Shown here piece after piece: positions 55,061 to 62,111 of a DNA stretch of 64,000 nt. The first letter of the stretch is position 1. The number at the start of each line of letters is the position of its first letter. A program made the position numbers and the translations under genes. Below the pieces are notes generated by a model, which saw only the letters and a program-made list of their open reading frames with translations, searched no databases and was not told the DNA's origin. This stretch comes from Vibrio superstes (GTDB lineage Bacteria > Pseudomonadota > Gammaproteobacteria > Enterobacterales > Vibrionaceae): assembly GCF_003569005.1 (NCBI RefSeq), contig NZ_BCUR01000004.1, positions 1,390,003 to 1,454,002 of the forward strand, in the 5' to 3' direction.

Positions 55061-55534
55061 ATGGCTCAGTTGTACTTTATCAGTGGTTTTATCGGTTCTG
55101 GAAAAACCACGTACTCCAAGGAATTGGCAGAACAAACAAATGCTTTTCGGTTCTCAATCGATGAATGGATGATCCCGCTCTTCGGTGAACATATGGAGCG
55201 AGATGTACTTAATCAGCGGCTCCGAACATTGGAAAGCTTGTTTCAAGACGCTTCATCTCAACTCCTGAGGCTCGGTGTGCCAGTTGTTTTTGATTTTGGC
55301 TATTGGTCACGAGATGACCGGGCAAGAATAGTATCTTGGGCTTCGGAGCAGGGTTATAGCTGCGAAATGCATTACCTTGATGTCTCATTTGACACATGTT
55401 GCCAGCGTGCTTTCGAGCGTAATGCAAACGCTAGAGGAAAGTCCTACGAAATGACGCCCGAAATGTTGGAGTTGTTTTGGTCTTGGTTCGAAGTACCAAC
55501 TCAAGACGAAGACGTCATTTGGGTTTCTAACTAG
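55061..55534 (+). CDS. Cassette 8: P-loop kinase-like ATPase (copy 2)
   Basis: A near-identical duplicate (157 residues, four substitutions) of 51707-52180. Walker A GFIGSGKTT is at residues 9-17 and FSIDEWMIP follows. It starts at ATG 55061 after AAGGAAG, and attC 7 ends only 16 bases upstream, leaving a normal single-gene cassette. Its attC (site 8) matches the one after copy 1. The shared sequence includes the 5' leader and the attC, so the whole cassette was duplicated. Confidence 0.86.
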   Translation: MAQLYFISGFIGSGKTTYSKELAEQTNAFRFSIDEWMIPLFGEHMERDVLNQRLRTLESLFQDASSQLLRLGVPVVFDFGYWSRDDRARIVSWASEQGYSCEMHYLDVSFDTCCQRAFERNANARGKSYEMTPEMLELFWSWFEVPTQDEDVIWVSN

Positions 55535-55546
55535 CTGAAAATACGC

Positions 55547-55645
55547 TTATAACAACGCGTTTAAAAGCGACTCCGTACCGTGCGCCAGTTTCGCTTCGCT
55601 CAATTTTGGCACACGGTTGTCACACCTTAGCGTGGCGTTATATGC
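55547..55645 (+). other. attC site 8
   Basis: TTATAACAACGCGTTTAAAAGC at the left; CACCTTAGCGTGGCGTTATATG at the right. Paralogue of attC 2. Confidence 0.85.
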
Positions 55646-55671
55646 TCAATGTGCAACTTTGTGGAGATTCT

Positions 55672-55986
55672 ATGAAATTCAACCATTTAGGTATACCAAC
55701 AACAGAACGATTCGAGGGTGAAATAGACTTACCTCACTTAAAGATGACCGTATCTGATCATGAAAATAATCCTTATGGTATCCAGTGGCAGCGCTACTGG
55801 GCTGATGCTCCATATCCTGAGTTGGTAAAAACTGTTCCCCATGCCGCTTTTGAAGTGGATGATTTACTGGCGGAAATTAAAGGTAAAAAAGTCATTATTG
55901 AACCCAATTCACCAAGTGAAGGCTTAATGGTAGCTTTTATTGAGGTAAATGGCGCTCCAGTTGAATTGATGGAATATTCTAAATAG
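55672..55986 (+). CDS. Cassette 9: VOC/glyoxalase-like protein, lacking a downstream attC
   Basis: A 104-residue protein beginning MKFNHLGIPTTERF, the start of a VOC (glyoxalase/bleomycin-resistance) fold. VPHAAFEVDDL and MVAFIEVNGAPVELMEY give the conserved His and Glu of a metal site or ligand site. GGAG lies before the ATG. The stop TAG (55984-55986) is the first sequence shared with 50031 onward, so the cassette's end and its attC appear to have been replaced by a copied segment. Confidence 0.83.
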   Translation: MKFNHLGIPTTERFEGEIDLPHLKMTVSDHENNPYGIQWQRYWADAPYPELVKTVPHAAFEVDDLLAEIKGKKVIIEPNSPSEGLMVAFIEVNGAPVELMEYSK

Positions 55987-56031
55987 CTGGCACTTGTTTA
56001 TTGGTTATACATTACTGATAAAGAACAGAGC

Positions 56032-56223
56032 ATGAGCGGAAGCCAAAGTTCGGGTATCGACACAGGCTTAAAAGTAAAAATTGTTCTTAAGAAAGATCAG
56101 CGCACTGAAACATTAACTTCAGGCGGTGTTAAAGACATTCTTACCAAGTCACCTAACCACTTGCATGACATCACAGTTCGCTTAGAGAGTTGCGATGTAG
56201 GACGTGTAAAAGAAATCGTTTAA
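56032..56223 (+). CDS. YwbE family protein (copy 2)
   Basis: A 63-residue diverged duplicate of 50078-50269 (about three quarters identical). MSGSQSSGIDTGLKVKIVLK and DQRTETLTSGGVKDILTKS are visible; GVVK became GGVK and the conserved PHGIKVRLESGD reads LHDITVRLESCD. The changes could affect folding, so it may be decaying, but the frame is open. Its stop is six bases from the second integrase relic. Confidence 0.78.
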   Translation: MSGSQSSGIDTGLKVKIVLKKDQRTETLTSGGVKDILTKSPNHLHDITVRLESCDVGRVKEIV

Positions 56224-56229
56224 GCCCAG

Positions 56230-56340
56230 TTACGCTATATTTCCTTCTAATACACTAAGCCTATCTATAGGGGGGGTGAATCCAACAAACTGCTCGCGAA
56301 TAACGTAGGGCGTTATCTGACTATCTTCAGCCCCTTGTTT
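56230..56340 (-). pseudogene. Integron integrase relic, C-terminal end (copy 2)
   Basis: On the minus strand DSQITPYVIREQFVGFTPPIDRL, broken here at DSQITPYVIREQ and FVGFTPPIDRL, aligns with TTQIYTHVIGEH and FAGTTSPLDRL of the first relic, followed by a short tail and a stop at 56230-56232. The catalytic Tyr region is altered (QITPYV). It is more decayed than copy 1. Confidence 0.68.
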
Positions 56341-56413
56341 ACTAATGTGAAACCGACAATGGGTTAGGTGAGAGTTCGCATTACCAGCAGTAGCTTGTGG
56401 GGATATTATTAGA

Positions 56414-56812
56414 TTAATAGCTTGATGAACGGCTTGAACTCATGAGTTTGTCTAGTTGCTTTTGAGCTTTCTTTGGGTTCTCTAGGTCGACAATTTCTAT
56501 CATTTCGCACTCATCTCTAACCATTTCATTGATAAGGCTGGGGTAGAGGCGACAATCTTCGGGTCTGTCCAAGTAAATGCTACAGGTGTATTTGTCTGCT
56601 TGTTCCGTTTTGGTTTTTGGTTCTAATTCTAAAAATGGGCAGCGGTGTAATTGCTCTTTTGTTTTCGGATCAAACCAGATATTCCCATCTTTCACATACT
56701 CAAAAATGTCTGGGTTAAATAACTCCCAAAGGTCTATCTCTTCTTGTGTGGCAGCTAAATCACCATTTCCATATTTGATGCAACATTTCCCGCACTGGTT
56801 ACAATCTTTCAT
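56414..56812 (-). CDS. YkgJ-family cysteine-cluster protein
   Basis: A 132-residue protein of the YkgJ type, with MKDCNQCGKCCIKYGNGD (CX2CX2CC) near the N-terminus, RCPFLE, and YTCSIYLDRPEDCRLYP later. The cysteines probably bind zinc or an iron-sulfur cluster. Function is unknown. It is the first gene right of the integron region and is divergent from a small Cys protein. Confidence 0.87.
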   Translation of the reverse strand: MKDCNQCGKCCIKYGNGDLAATQEEIDLWELFNPDIFEYVKDGNIWFDPKTKEQLHRCPFLELEPKTKTEQADKYTCSIYLDRPEDCRLYPSLINEMVRDECEMIEIVDLENPKKAQKQLDKLMSSSRSSSY

Positions 56813-56993
56813 GGTGTTTCCGCTGAGTTGTGGTTAATACCCTTGAGTTTATCATCAATAGTCATACTGAGAACTAGCGTTTCAGGGCGCTACCTATTAA
56901 TCAGTCGTTACACGCACGGAAAATGCAATGCACTATCTTCTTCGGTATTCCGTTATAATTCTTCCAATTATCAAAAATTTATTAAGATAGAGC

Positions 56994-57155
56994 ATGAGAC
57001 AGTACTACATCGTTGAAGGTGACACTTCTTCTAAAAAACAAAAATTGGCTTACCCAAAGATGGCACTTTGTGAAAGGTGTGTGGTTGATTTCGTCGTTAT
57101 TAGTGAAGGTGAGAGAACTTATGAGCCGTGTCGAAAATGCGGCACTGACGACTAG
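56994..57155 (+). CDS. Small CxxC...CxxC zinc-ribbon-like protein
   Basis: A 53-residue open frame starting MRQYYIVEGDTSSKKQK. Two CxxC pairs lie at C26/C29 (ALCERCVVDF) and C46/C49 (YEPCRKCGTDD), 16 residues apart, like a rubredoxin-type or zinc-ribbon knuckle. A weak Shine-Dalgarno (AGATAGAG) precedes the ATG. It is shorter than a usual ORF cut-off. The even spacing of cysteines argues that it is real. It starts 36 bases before the next GNAT gene and could be co-transcribed with it. Confidence 0.68.
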   Translation: MRQYYIVEGDTSSKKQKLAYPKMALCERCVVDFVVISEGERTYEPCRKCGTDD

Positions 57156-57190
57156 GGTCTGTAACTCATTTCACAAAACAAGGAGGCTTT

Positions 57191-57664
57191 ATGATTGAAA
57201 TTGAGCGACTGAACCCCTCGCATATCCCTTCTGTAAAAGACATTCAACTCTCCGATGAAAGCATCAAGTACGCTTCTACAGCCGATGACTTCTTGCTTGA
57301 TGGGAGTGATGCCACGCATCTTTGTGTGGTAAAGCATCATGGCTTGGTTGTGGGCTTTTTTAAGCTAGATCTCGCTTATGCGTCGACTTACCGTTTCTGC
57401 TCTAAGAACAGCATTGGTCTAAGAACCTTTGCGGTTGATCAAAGACAACAGGGCAAGGGTCTTGGCACTAAAACCGTAGAGGCTTTGAAAAGCTATCTTG
57501 CCCATCACTATCGACGCTATGACTTTGTGTATTTGACCGTAAATTGTAAAAACCTAGCGGCAATTGCGTGCTATCGAAAGGGCGGCTTTGAAGAGACAGG
57601 GGAGCTCTATCTTGGCGGTGAAGCGGGACCGCAACATGTGATGCGTCGCAGAATTACGGTGTAA
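57191..57664 (+). CDS. GNAT-family N-acetyltransferase
   Basis: A 157-residue acetyltransferase with CoA loop VDQRQQGKGLGTKTVEALKS (Q-x-x-G-x-G/A) and final VNCKNLAAIACYRKGGFEETG. AAGGAGG lies six bases upstream of the ATG, a strong start. Substrate unknown. It follows the small cysteine protein. Confidence 0.9.
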   Translation: MIEIERLNPSHIPSVKDIQLSDESIKYASTADDFLLDGSDATHLCVVKHHGLVVGFFKLDLAYASTYRFCSKNSIGLRTFAVDQRQQGKGLGTKTVEALKSYLAHHYRRYDFVYLTVNCKNLAAIACYRKGGFEETGELYLGGEAGPQHVMRRRITV

Positions 57665-57746
57665 TTGTTTAATACTCCTCAAAATGATGATCAGAGCTTG
57701 CTAGTATTACGGTTCATAAGGATGAGTGCCAGTTAAAGGATGAACG

Positions 57747-58349
57747 ATGGACTTTGAACTCTCTGAGCTAGAAAGCCAAGATAAATATCGCCTTCTTAAC
57801 GGTGGCGTAACCCCTAGGCCAATCGCTTGGATCAGCTCACGATCAAAGGGAGGCATTGATAATCTTGCCCCGTACTCCTTTTTTACCGTCGCTAGTTGTA
57901 ACCCTCCTGTACTTCTCTATACCCAAGTGACCCAAAGAAGTGGAATAGATAAAGACACTTTACAAAACCTAAAAGAAACGGGCGAATGCGTCGTTAACAT
58001 TGTCGGTTCAAGCTTGTTAGAAAAGATGAATAGCACTAGTGCTGCCCTGAATGCCGATGTGAGTGAGTTCGATCACGCAGATATAGAACATACTGCCAGT
58101 AATAAGGTAAGCCCTTTATCAGTAAGAGATTCACCAATTCGTTACGAGTGCCATTTAAGAGAAATTATTTCATTAGGTGACCTTCCTGCAGGTGGAACAA
58201 TTGTTCTGTTAGATGTTAAGTCTGTTTACGTTCGTGATGATTTGTATGTTGATGGGGTGATCAACCAAAAGCGGGTTGATACGGTGGGTAAGATGGGTGG
58301 TAATGACTTTAATGTTAATGCCAATATCGTTGAGTGTATTCGACCTTAA
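57747..58349 (+). CDS. Flavin reductase-like FMN-binding protein
   Basis: A 200-residue protein of the flavin-reductase-like (FMN-binding split-barrel) family. RLLNGGVTPRPIAWISSRS is the flavin-binding N-terminus; NLAPYSFFTVASCNPPVLLY and ETGECVVNIV are typical. It likely reduces or binds FMN using NAD(P)H; the substrate is unknown. It lies before a PhzF gene, 60 bases away, perhaps in one transcript. Confidence 0.9.
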   Translation: MDFELSELESQDKYRLLNGGVTPRPIAWISSRSKGGIDNLAPYSFFTVASCNPPVLLYTQVTQRSGIDKDTLQNLKETGECVVNIVGSSLLEKMNSTSAALNADVSEFDHADIEHTASNKVSPLSVRDSPIRYECHLREIISLGDLPAGGTIVLLDVKSVYVRDDLYVDGVINQKRVDTVGKMGGNDFNVNANIVECIRP

Positions 58350-58409
58350 GTGCGAACAATCAATCGGTTAATCAAAGCATTTTTTAATTGTAAGGGAGCG
58401 CAATAGGGT

Positions 58410-59195
58410 ATGGAAATCAAGATTTATCAGGTGGATGCCTTTGCCGATAGGGTATTTGAAGGCAATCCCGCTGCAGTGTGTCCCCTTGATGGGTGGCTTT
58501 CAGATGAGCTGTTGCAGAACATTGCCCAAGAGAACAATCTGTCTGAAACGGCGTTTTTTGTTGCAGAGGATAATGGTTACTCACTGCGATGGTTCACACC
58601 GGGCGGAGAGGTAGACTTGTGTGGTCACGCGACCTTAGCTGCCGCCCATGTGTTGTTTCAGCATCTTGGCTACTCTGATGAGGTCATCGCATTTCATACC
58701 ATAAGTGGCGCTTTGCTGGTGGGGAAATCAGGCACAGGATATAGCATGAGCTTTCCTGCGAGCGACATTAAACCTGTAGAAGCACCCAGCGAGTTACATG
58801 CAGCTTTGGGCGTGACACCTGTTGAGATACTCTCAGATTTTGATTATGTGATCATCTTAGAAAGTGAATCCCAAGTTGCGTCCCTAACACCTGATTTTAC
58901 AAAGCTTTCAAATCTAGGCTTACGTGGGGTTGTGGTATCGGCGCCGGGAGAGAATGTTGATTTCGTGAGCCGCTGTTTCTTTCCAAAGTATAACGTGGAC
59001 GAAGACCCCGTCACTGGCTCAGCACATTGTGAATTGGCTCCCTATTGGGCGAAAAAGCTCGGTCGTGCTCAGTTAGTTGCTAAACAGCTATCAAAAAGAA
59101 CGGGAACGGTCCAGTGTGAGGTCGTTGATGACAGAGTTATCCTGTCTGGGAATGCGATAGATTACATGTCAGGGATAATAACCCTCAAAGCATAG
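58410..59195 (+). CDS. PhzF-family isomerase
   Basis: A 261-residue PhzF-type isomerase (diaminopimelate epimerase fold). It starts MEIKIYQVDAFADRVFEGNP and AAVCPLD, with NNLSETAFFV (Glu catalytic), RWFTPGGEVDLCGHATLAAA, and the C-terminal DEDPVTGSAHCELAPYW. The family isomerises small-molecule intermediates; only PhzF itself is well defined. The gene is 28 bases from the next ORF. Confidence 0.93.
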   Translation: MEIKIYQVDAFADRVFEGNPAAVCPLDGWLSDELLQNIAQENNLSETAFFVAEDNGYSLRWFTPGGEVDLCGHATLAAAHVLFQHLGYSDEVIAFHTISGALLVGKSGTGYSMSFPASDIKPVEAPSELHAALGVTPVEILSDFDYVIILESESQVASLTPDFTKLSNLGLRGVVVSAPGENVDFVSRCFFPKYNVDEDPVTGSAHCELAPYWAKKLGRAQLVAKQLSKRTGTVQCEVVDDRVILSGNAIDYMSGIITLKA

Positions 59196-59223
59196 AGAAT
59201 ATTTACTATGAGAATGAAAAAGA

Positions 59224-59694
59224 ATGGATGAGAGAAGCCAATCCTATTTAGATGCGTATCTAGAGTCCTTACCTAATGAGATCGCTAACAAATACACCTC
59301 TTTCAGCGCCGATTATTTTTGTGCAGACGAGTACAACGCCGATCTATGCACGCAGCTGATATTAAGCGGAGAAAAACGTGCTTCATGCAGTATGGAGTAT
59401 TGGTACAGTCATGAGGGTGAGGTGATGCCTGAGGTTGGGCATTTGCAAGTCGTTACCAACTGGCAGGGTGAGCCCATTTGCATTATTGAAATCAGCTCTG
59501 TGGGCATTTGTAAATATTGCGATGTTACCGCTGAGTTTGCGGCGCTTGAGGGAGAAGGTGATAAATCCTTAGCGTGGTGGCGAGAAGCACACTGGAAATT
59601 CTTTAGTTTAGAGTGCCAAGAGCTGGGGATTGAACCTACTCAAGAGATGCGACTCGTTTTAGAGCACTTTAAGGTTGTCTACAGTGCGTCTTGA
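59224..59694 (+). CDS. ASCH-domain protein
   Basis: A 156-residue ASCH-domain protein (YqfB/YhfF-like group). LILSGEKRASCSMEYWY is the ASCH core motif (GxKxxxxR-like), followed by EVGHLQVVTNWQGEPICIIEI and KSLAWWREAHWKFF. ASCH proteins relate to RNA or to amide hydrolysis of modified nucleosides. It overlaps the next gene by 11 bases. Confidence 0.86.
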   Translation: MDERSQSYLDAYLESLPNEIANKYTSFSADYFCADEYNADLCTQLILSGEKRASCSMEYWYSHEGEVMPEVGHLQVVTNWQGEPICIIEISSVGICKYCDVTAEFAALEGEGDKSLAWWREAHWKFFSLECQELGIEPTQEMRLVLEHFKVVYSAS

Positions 59695-60379
59695 TAGGTT
59701 TGTATGCAAAAGTACCGAACTCACTAAAGCTGAAGCCATCGAGCAGATCCACCAAGGAGCCGTCAGCGTTAATGGCGAGGCGATTACCAGTGAAGCTACT
59801 CAAGTTCATGAAAACAATGAAATAATCCTTAATGGTAAAAAACTTATTGCTCGAAGATTCCGATATATTCTGATGCACAAGGCTGCAGGCACTATCTGTT
59901 CTAATAAAGATGAAGTCTATCCTTCGCTGTTTAATCAAATCGCTATTGATAGGATTTCTGAGCTTCATATTGCAGGGCGTTTGGATGCGGATACTACCGG
60001 CATGGTATTAATAACCGACGATGGGCGCTGGTCATTTGACATCACCACGCCAACCAAAAAGTGTGAAAAAGTATATCGAGTTGGGTTAAGTCGTCCTATT
60101 GCTGACGATGCTGCTATTAAATTTAGCCATGGCCTTAGTTTGCAAGGCGAGGATAAATTAACCTTACCTGCCGTGCTAGAGGTGATAAGCCCAAAAGAGG
60201 TGCTGCTAACGATTACCGAAGGCAAGTTTCATCAGGTAAAGCGTATGTTTGCCGCGATTGGCAATAAAGTGGTATCACTGCATCGTGAGAAAATTGGCAT
60301 GGTGTCACTTGATGTGGAAGCCGGGCAGTGGCGTTATCTTACTGCTGAGGAAATACTGTCGTTTACTAACGGTAAATGA
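59684..60379 (+). CDS. Pseudouridine synthase, RsuA/RluB/E/F group
   Basis: A protein of about 231 residues. The probable start is GTG 59684 (MRLDRFVCKSTELTKAEAI), nine bases after AAGG; TTG 59675 is an alternative. It has an N-terminal S4 RNA-binding domain (residues about 1-55) and the catalytic GRLDADTTGMVLITDDG with the active Asp. It then has KVYRV and EGKFHQVKRMFAAIGNKV. It modifies rRNA uridine in the cytoplasm; the target site cannot be assigned. Confidence 0.9.
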   Translation: MRLDRFVCKSTELTKAEAIEQIHQGAVSVNGEAITSEATQVHENNEIILNGKKLIARRFRYILMHKAAGTICSNKDEVYPSLFNQIAIDRISELHIAGRLDADTTGMVLITDDGRWSFDITTPTKKCEKVYRVGLSRPIADDAAIKFSHGLSLQGEDKLTLPAVLEVISPKEVLLTITEGKFHQVKRMFAAIGNKVVSLHREKIGMVSLDVEAGQWRYLTAEEILSFTNGK

Positions 60380-60393
60380 ATTTAAGGATGACT

Positions 60394-60849
60394 ATGATCC
60401 CAGTTAATACTGCTATCGTTTCTGGAGTGGCACTATCAAAGATTGATGGCGAGATGAAACTGTTACTCATGAAAAGAGTGAAGGGGGACTTCTGGTGTCA
60501 TGTGGCTGGTTCTATAGAAAATGACGAAACAGCAGTTGAGGCCATCATTCGTGAGTTTGATGAAGAAACTCAGATACAAGTCACCGAACTATATAACGCG
60601 CAGTTTCTAGAGCAGTTCTTCGAGGCTACTGTAAACGTAATTGAGCTGATCCCTGTGTTTGTCGTGCTGTGCTCTGAAAATCAAGAAGTCGAGCTTAACG
60701 AAGAGCATACAGAATATAGGTGGTGCAGTTTAAGCGAGGCGCTAGAGTTGGCACCGTTTCCCAATCAGCATGCGGTTTATAAGCATGTATGGTCTTATTT
60801 TGTTGATAAACCAGTAAACTCGCTGTATCGAGTTCCTTATCGTAATTGA
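60394..60849 (+). CDS. NUDIX hydrolase
   Basis: A 151-residue NUDIX protein cleaving a nucleoside diphosphate derivative. The Nudix box is AGSIENDETAVEAIIREFDE plus ET, consistent with GX5EX7REUXEE. I chose ATG 60394; SD TAAGGA at 60383-60388. It begins 14 bases after the pseudouridine synthase stop and is probably co-transcribed with it. A long hairpin follows (60851-60891). Confidence 0.9.
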   Translation: MIPVNTAIVSGVALSKIDGEMKLLLMKRVKGDFWCHVAGSIENDETAVEAIIREFDEETQIQVTELYNAQFLEQFFEATVNVIELIPVFVVLCSENQEVELNEEHTEYRWCSLSEALELAPFPNQHAVYKHVWSYFVDKPVNSLYRVPYRN

Positions 60850-60850
60850 G

Positions 60851-60891
60851 TAACTTGTAGGCAGAGTGTGTGACGCTCTGCCTACAAGTTA
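60851..60891. terminator. Long perfect hairpin between convergent genes
   Basis: TAACTTGTAGGCAGAG / CTCTGCCTACAAGTTA: a 16-bp perfect stem, extendable by a few further pairs, without a T-run. Probably a bidirectional terminator. Confidence 0.7.
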
Positions 60892-60946
60892 GTTGTCGTA
60901 TCGCATAGCACCCACTTACCAAGGAGAATGGATGCTATAAGCTACA

Positions 60947-61174
60947 TTATTGGTAGCGCTGTTTGAGTTCACGGTAGATGCAAGATGGTTGATCTTTACA
61001 TTCTTCACGCAGGTTATCCCAAGCAGCACGTTTCTCGCGCTGCTCTTTAGCCTTAACAGTGATGGTTTGTTTTTGCTGATCATCAATTAGGTTAGAGTCC
61101 AAACCAAAACCGCCTAACGCTAATGCGCCAGACGAAACACTGACTAGTGCTAACAGGGTTAATAACTTCTTCAT
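60947..61174 (-). CDS. Small exported protein
   Basis: A 75-residue protein with signal MKKLLTLLALVSVSSGALA and a mature part of about 55 charged residues (KEQREKRAAWDNLREECKDQ) with two Cys that could form a disulfide. I do not recognise it. It is monocistronic with a Shine-Dalgarno (AAGGAG) upstream of the start. Confidence 0.72.
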   Translation of the reverse strand: MKKLLTLLALVSVSSGALALGGFGLDSNLIDDQQKQTITVKAKEQREKRAAWDNLREECKDQPSCIYRELKQRYQ

Positions 61175-61367
61175 GACAACTCCTTATAACTTAAATTCGA
61201 TGTTGAATGTGGTGTGAGGGTATTTAATCACCAGCATTGAAAAACAAACAGTTAGCTACCATCGGTATATCCGATAGGTTTGTAGGTGTATAGGTAATGA
61301 GAGTTAATAGATGTTTTTGAAAAAGACGAACTTTCTAACGTTAACAACCTGATTTTTACATTAGGGA

Positions 61368-61793
61368 TTAACGGTATTCAATCACTCGTGCAACGTAACG
61401 GAATACGCCAGAGTCACCGTAGTAATCTTTGTATAGATCTACAGAGAAGAAATCAGGCTGATCTTTTTCAATGTGTTTAGCAATATCTGCGCTCAACTTG
61501 TCGATGTCATGTTGGTTGTATACGTGGAAAGTATGCACCTTCTCTAGACCCATTTTCTTCGCGTCGCGGCGAGTCACGTAGATGTCTTTGTATTCAGAGA
61601 TAACGAAACCTTTGTACTCAATTTGTTGAGCATTGGTGTCGATGTCTTTTTCAATCTGAACCATTACCGGAACAGACGTTTCTAGTGAAGCCATATCAGC
61701 GTCAATTTTTTGCTGTTCTTGGCTGATGTTTTTTGCCATAGCGCCAGTAGATAGAAGAGTTAGAAGGCTTACTGCAATCAGTGTTTTTGTCAT
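61368..61793 (-). CDS. Small exported protein, DUF1471/BhsA-like
   Basis: A 141-residue exported protein with signal MTKTLIAVSLLTLLSTGAMA. The mature part contains IEYKGFVISEYKDIYVTRRD and HTFHVYNQHDIDKL. This loosely recalls the YhcN/BhsA stress-protein type, but the match is weak and the length is greater than usual. Function unknown. It is not in an operon with 60947-61174 (193-base gap). Confidence 0.7.
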   Translation of the reverse strand: MTKTLIAVSLLTLLSTGAMAKNISQEQQKIDADMASLETSVPVMVQIEKDIDTNAQQIEYKGFVISEYKDIYVTRRDAKKMGLEKVHTFHVYNQHDIDKLSADIAKHIEKDQPDFFSVDLYKDYYGDSGVFRYVARVIEYR

Positions 61794-61978
61794 GATGTTT
61801 TATCCTATTGATACGGAGCGTTTGTTGTCCGTACTGTTGTGTTGATGGAGGTAATTTAAGGCAGTTTTTGCCCGTCACCAACACGGTTATGTAGGATTAG
61901 ATCCATCGAGAAATACAATAAAAGAAGCGGAAAGCTTCGAGCTTGTCTGTTGAACAAAAGTCAGGTGCCAAGCTCCAA
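61794..61978. other. Intergenic region left of REP-like repeat
   Basis: No gene visible. It carries the upstream region of the minus-strand exported protein and leads into a REP-like repeat preceded by the tandem AGCTCCAAGCTCCAAG. Confidence 0.4.
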
Positions 61979-62111
61979 GCTCCAAGATTTCAGCTACAAG
62001 TCTCTACTTGATACTAGTCATCCCCGAGCGCTTTTCTGGGCCAGCACTCTGGTCGGGGATCTGTTTACTCACGCAATCAGATTCCCGCTAACAACATGCG
62101 GGAATAATGAA
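61979..62111. repeat. REP-like repeat, copy 1, interrupted by IS110 element
   Basis: Same family as 63586-63722. Contains ATCCCCGAGC... paired with GGTCGGGGAT, and the hairpin ATTCCCGC (62081-62088) / GCGGGAAT (62098-62105). The distal part of the repeat is displaced to the right of the IS at about 63495. Confidence 0.82.

Larger units (their letters stand above)
55984..56345. repeat. Diverged duplicate of the ywbE/intI-end segment
   Basis: Similarity to 50031-50400 begins at TAGCTGGCA and continues through GAACAGAGCATGAGCGGA, the YwbE gene, and the decayed integrase C-terminus on the minus strand. It is diverged. The two copies flank the cassette array as direct repeats. Confidence 0.72.
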
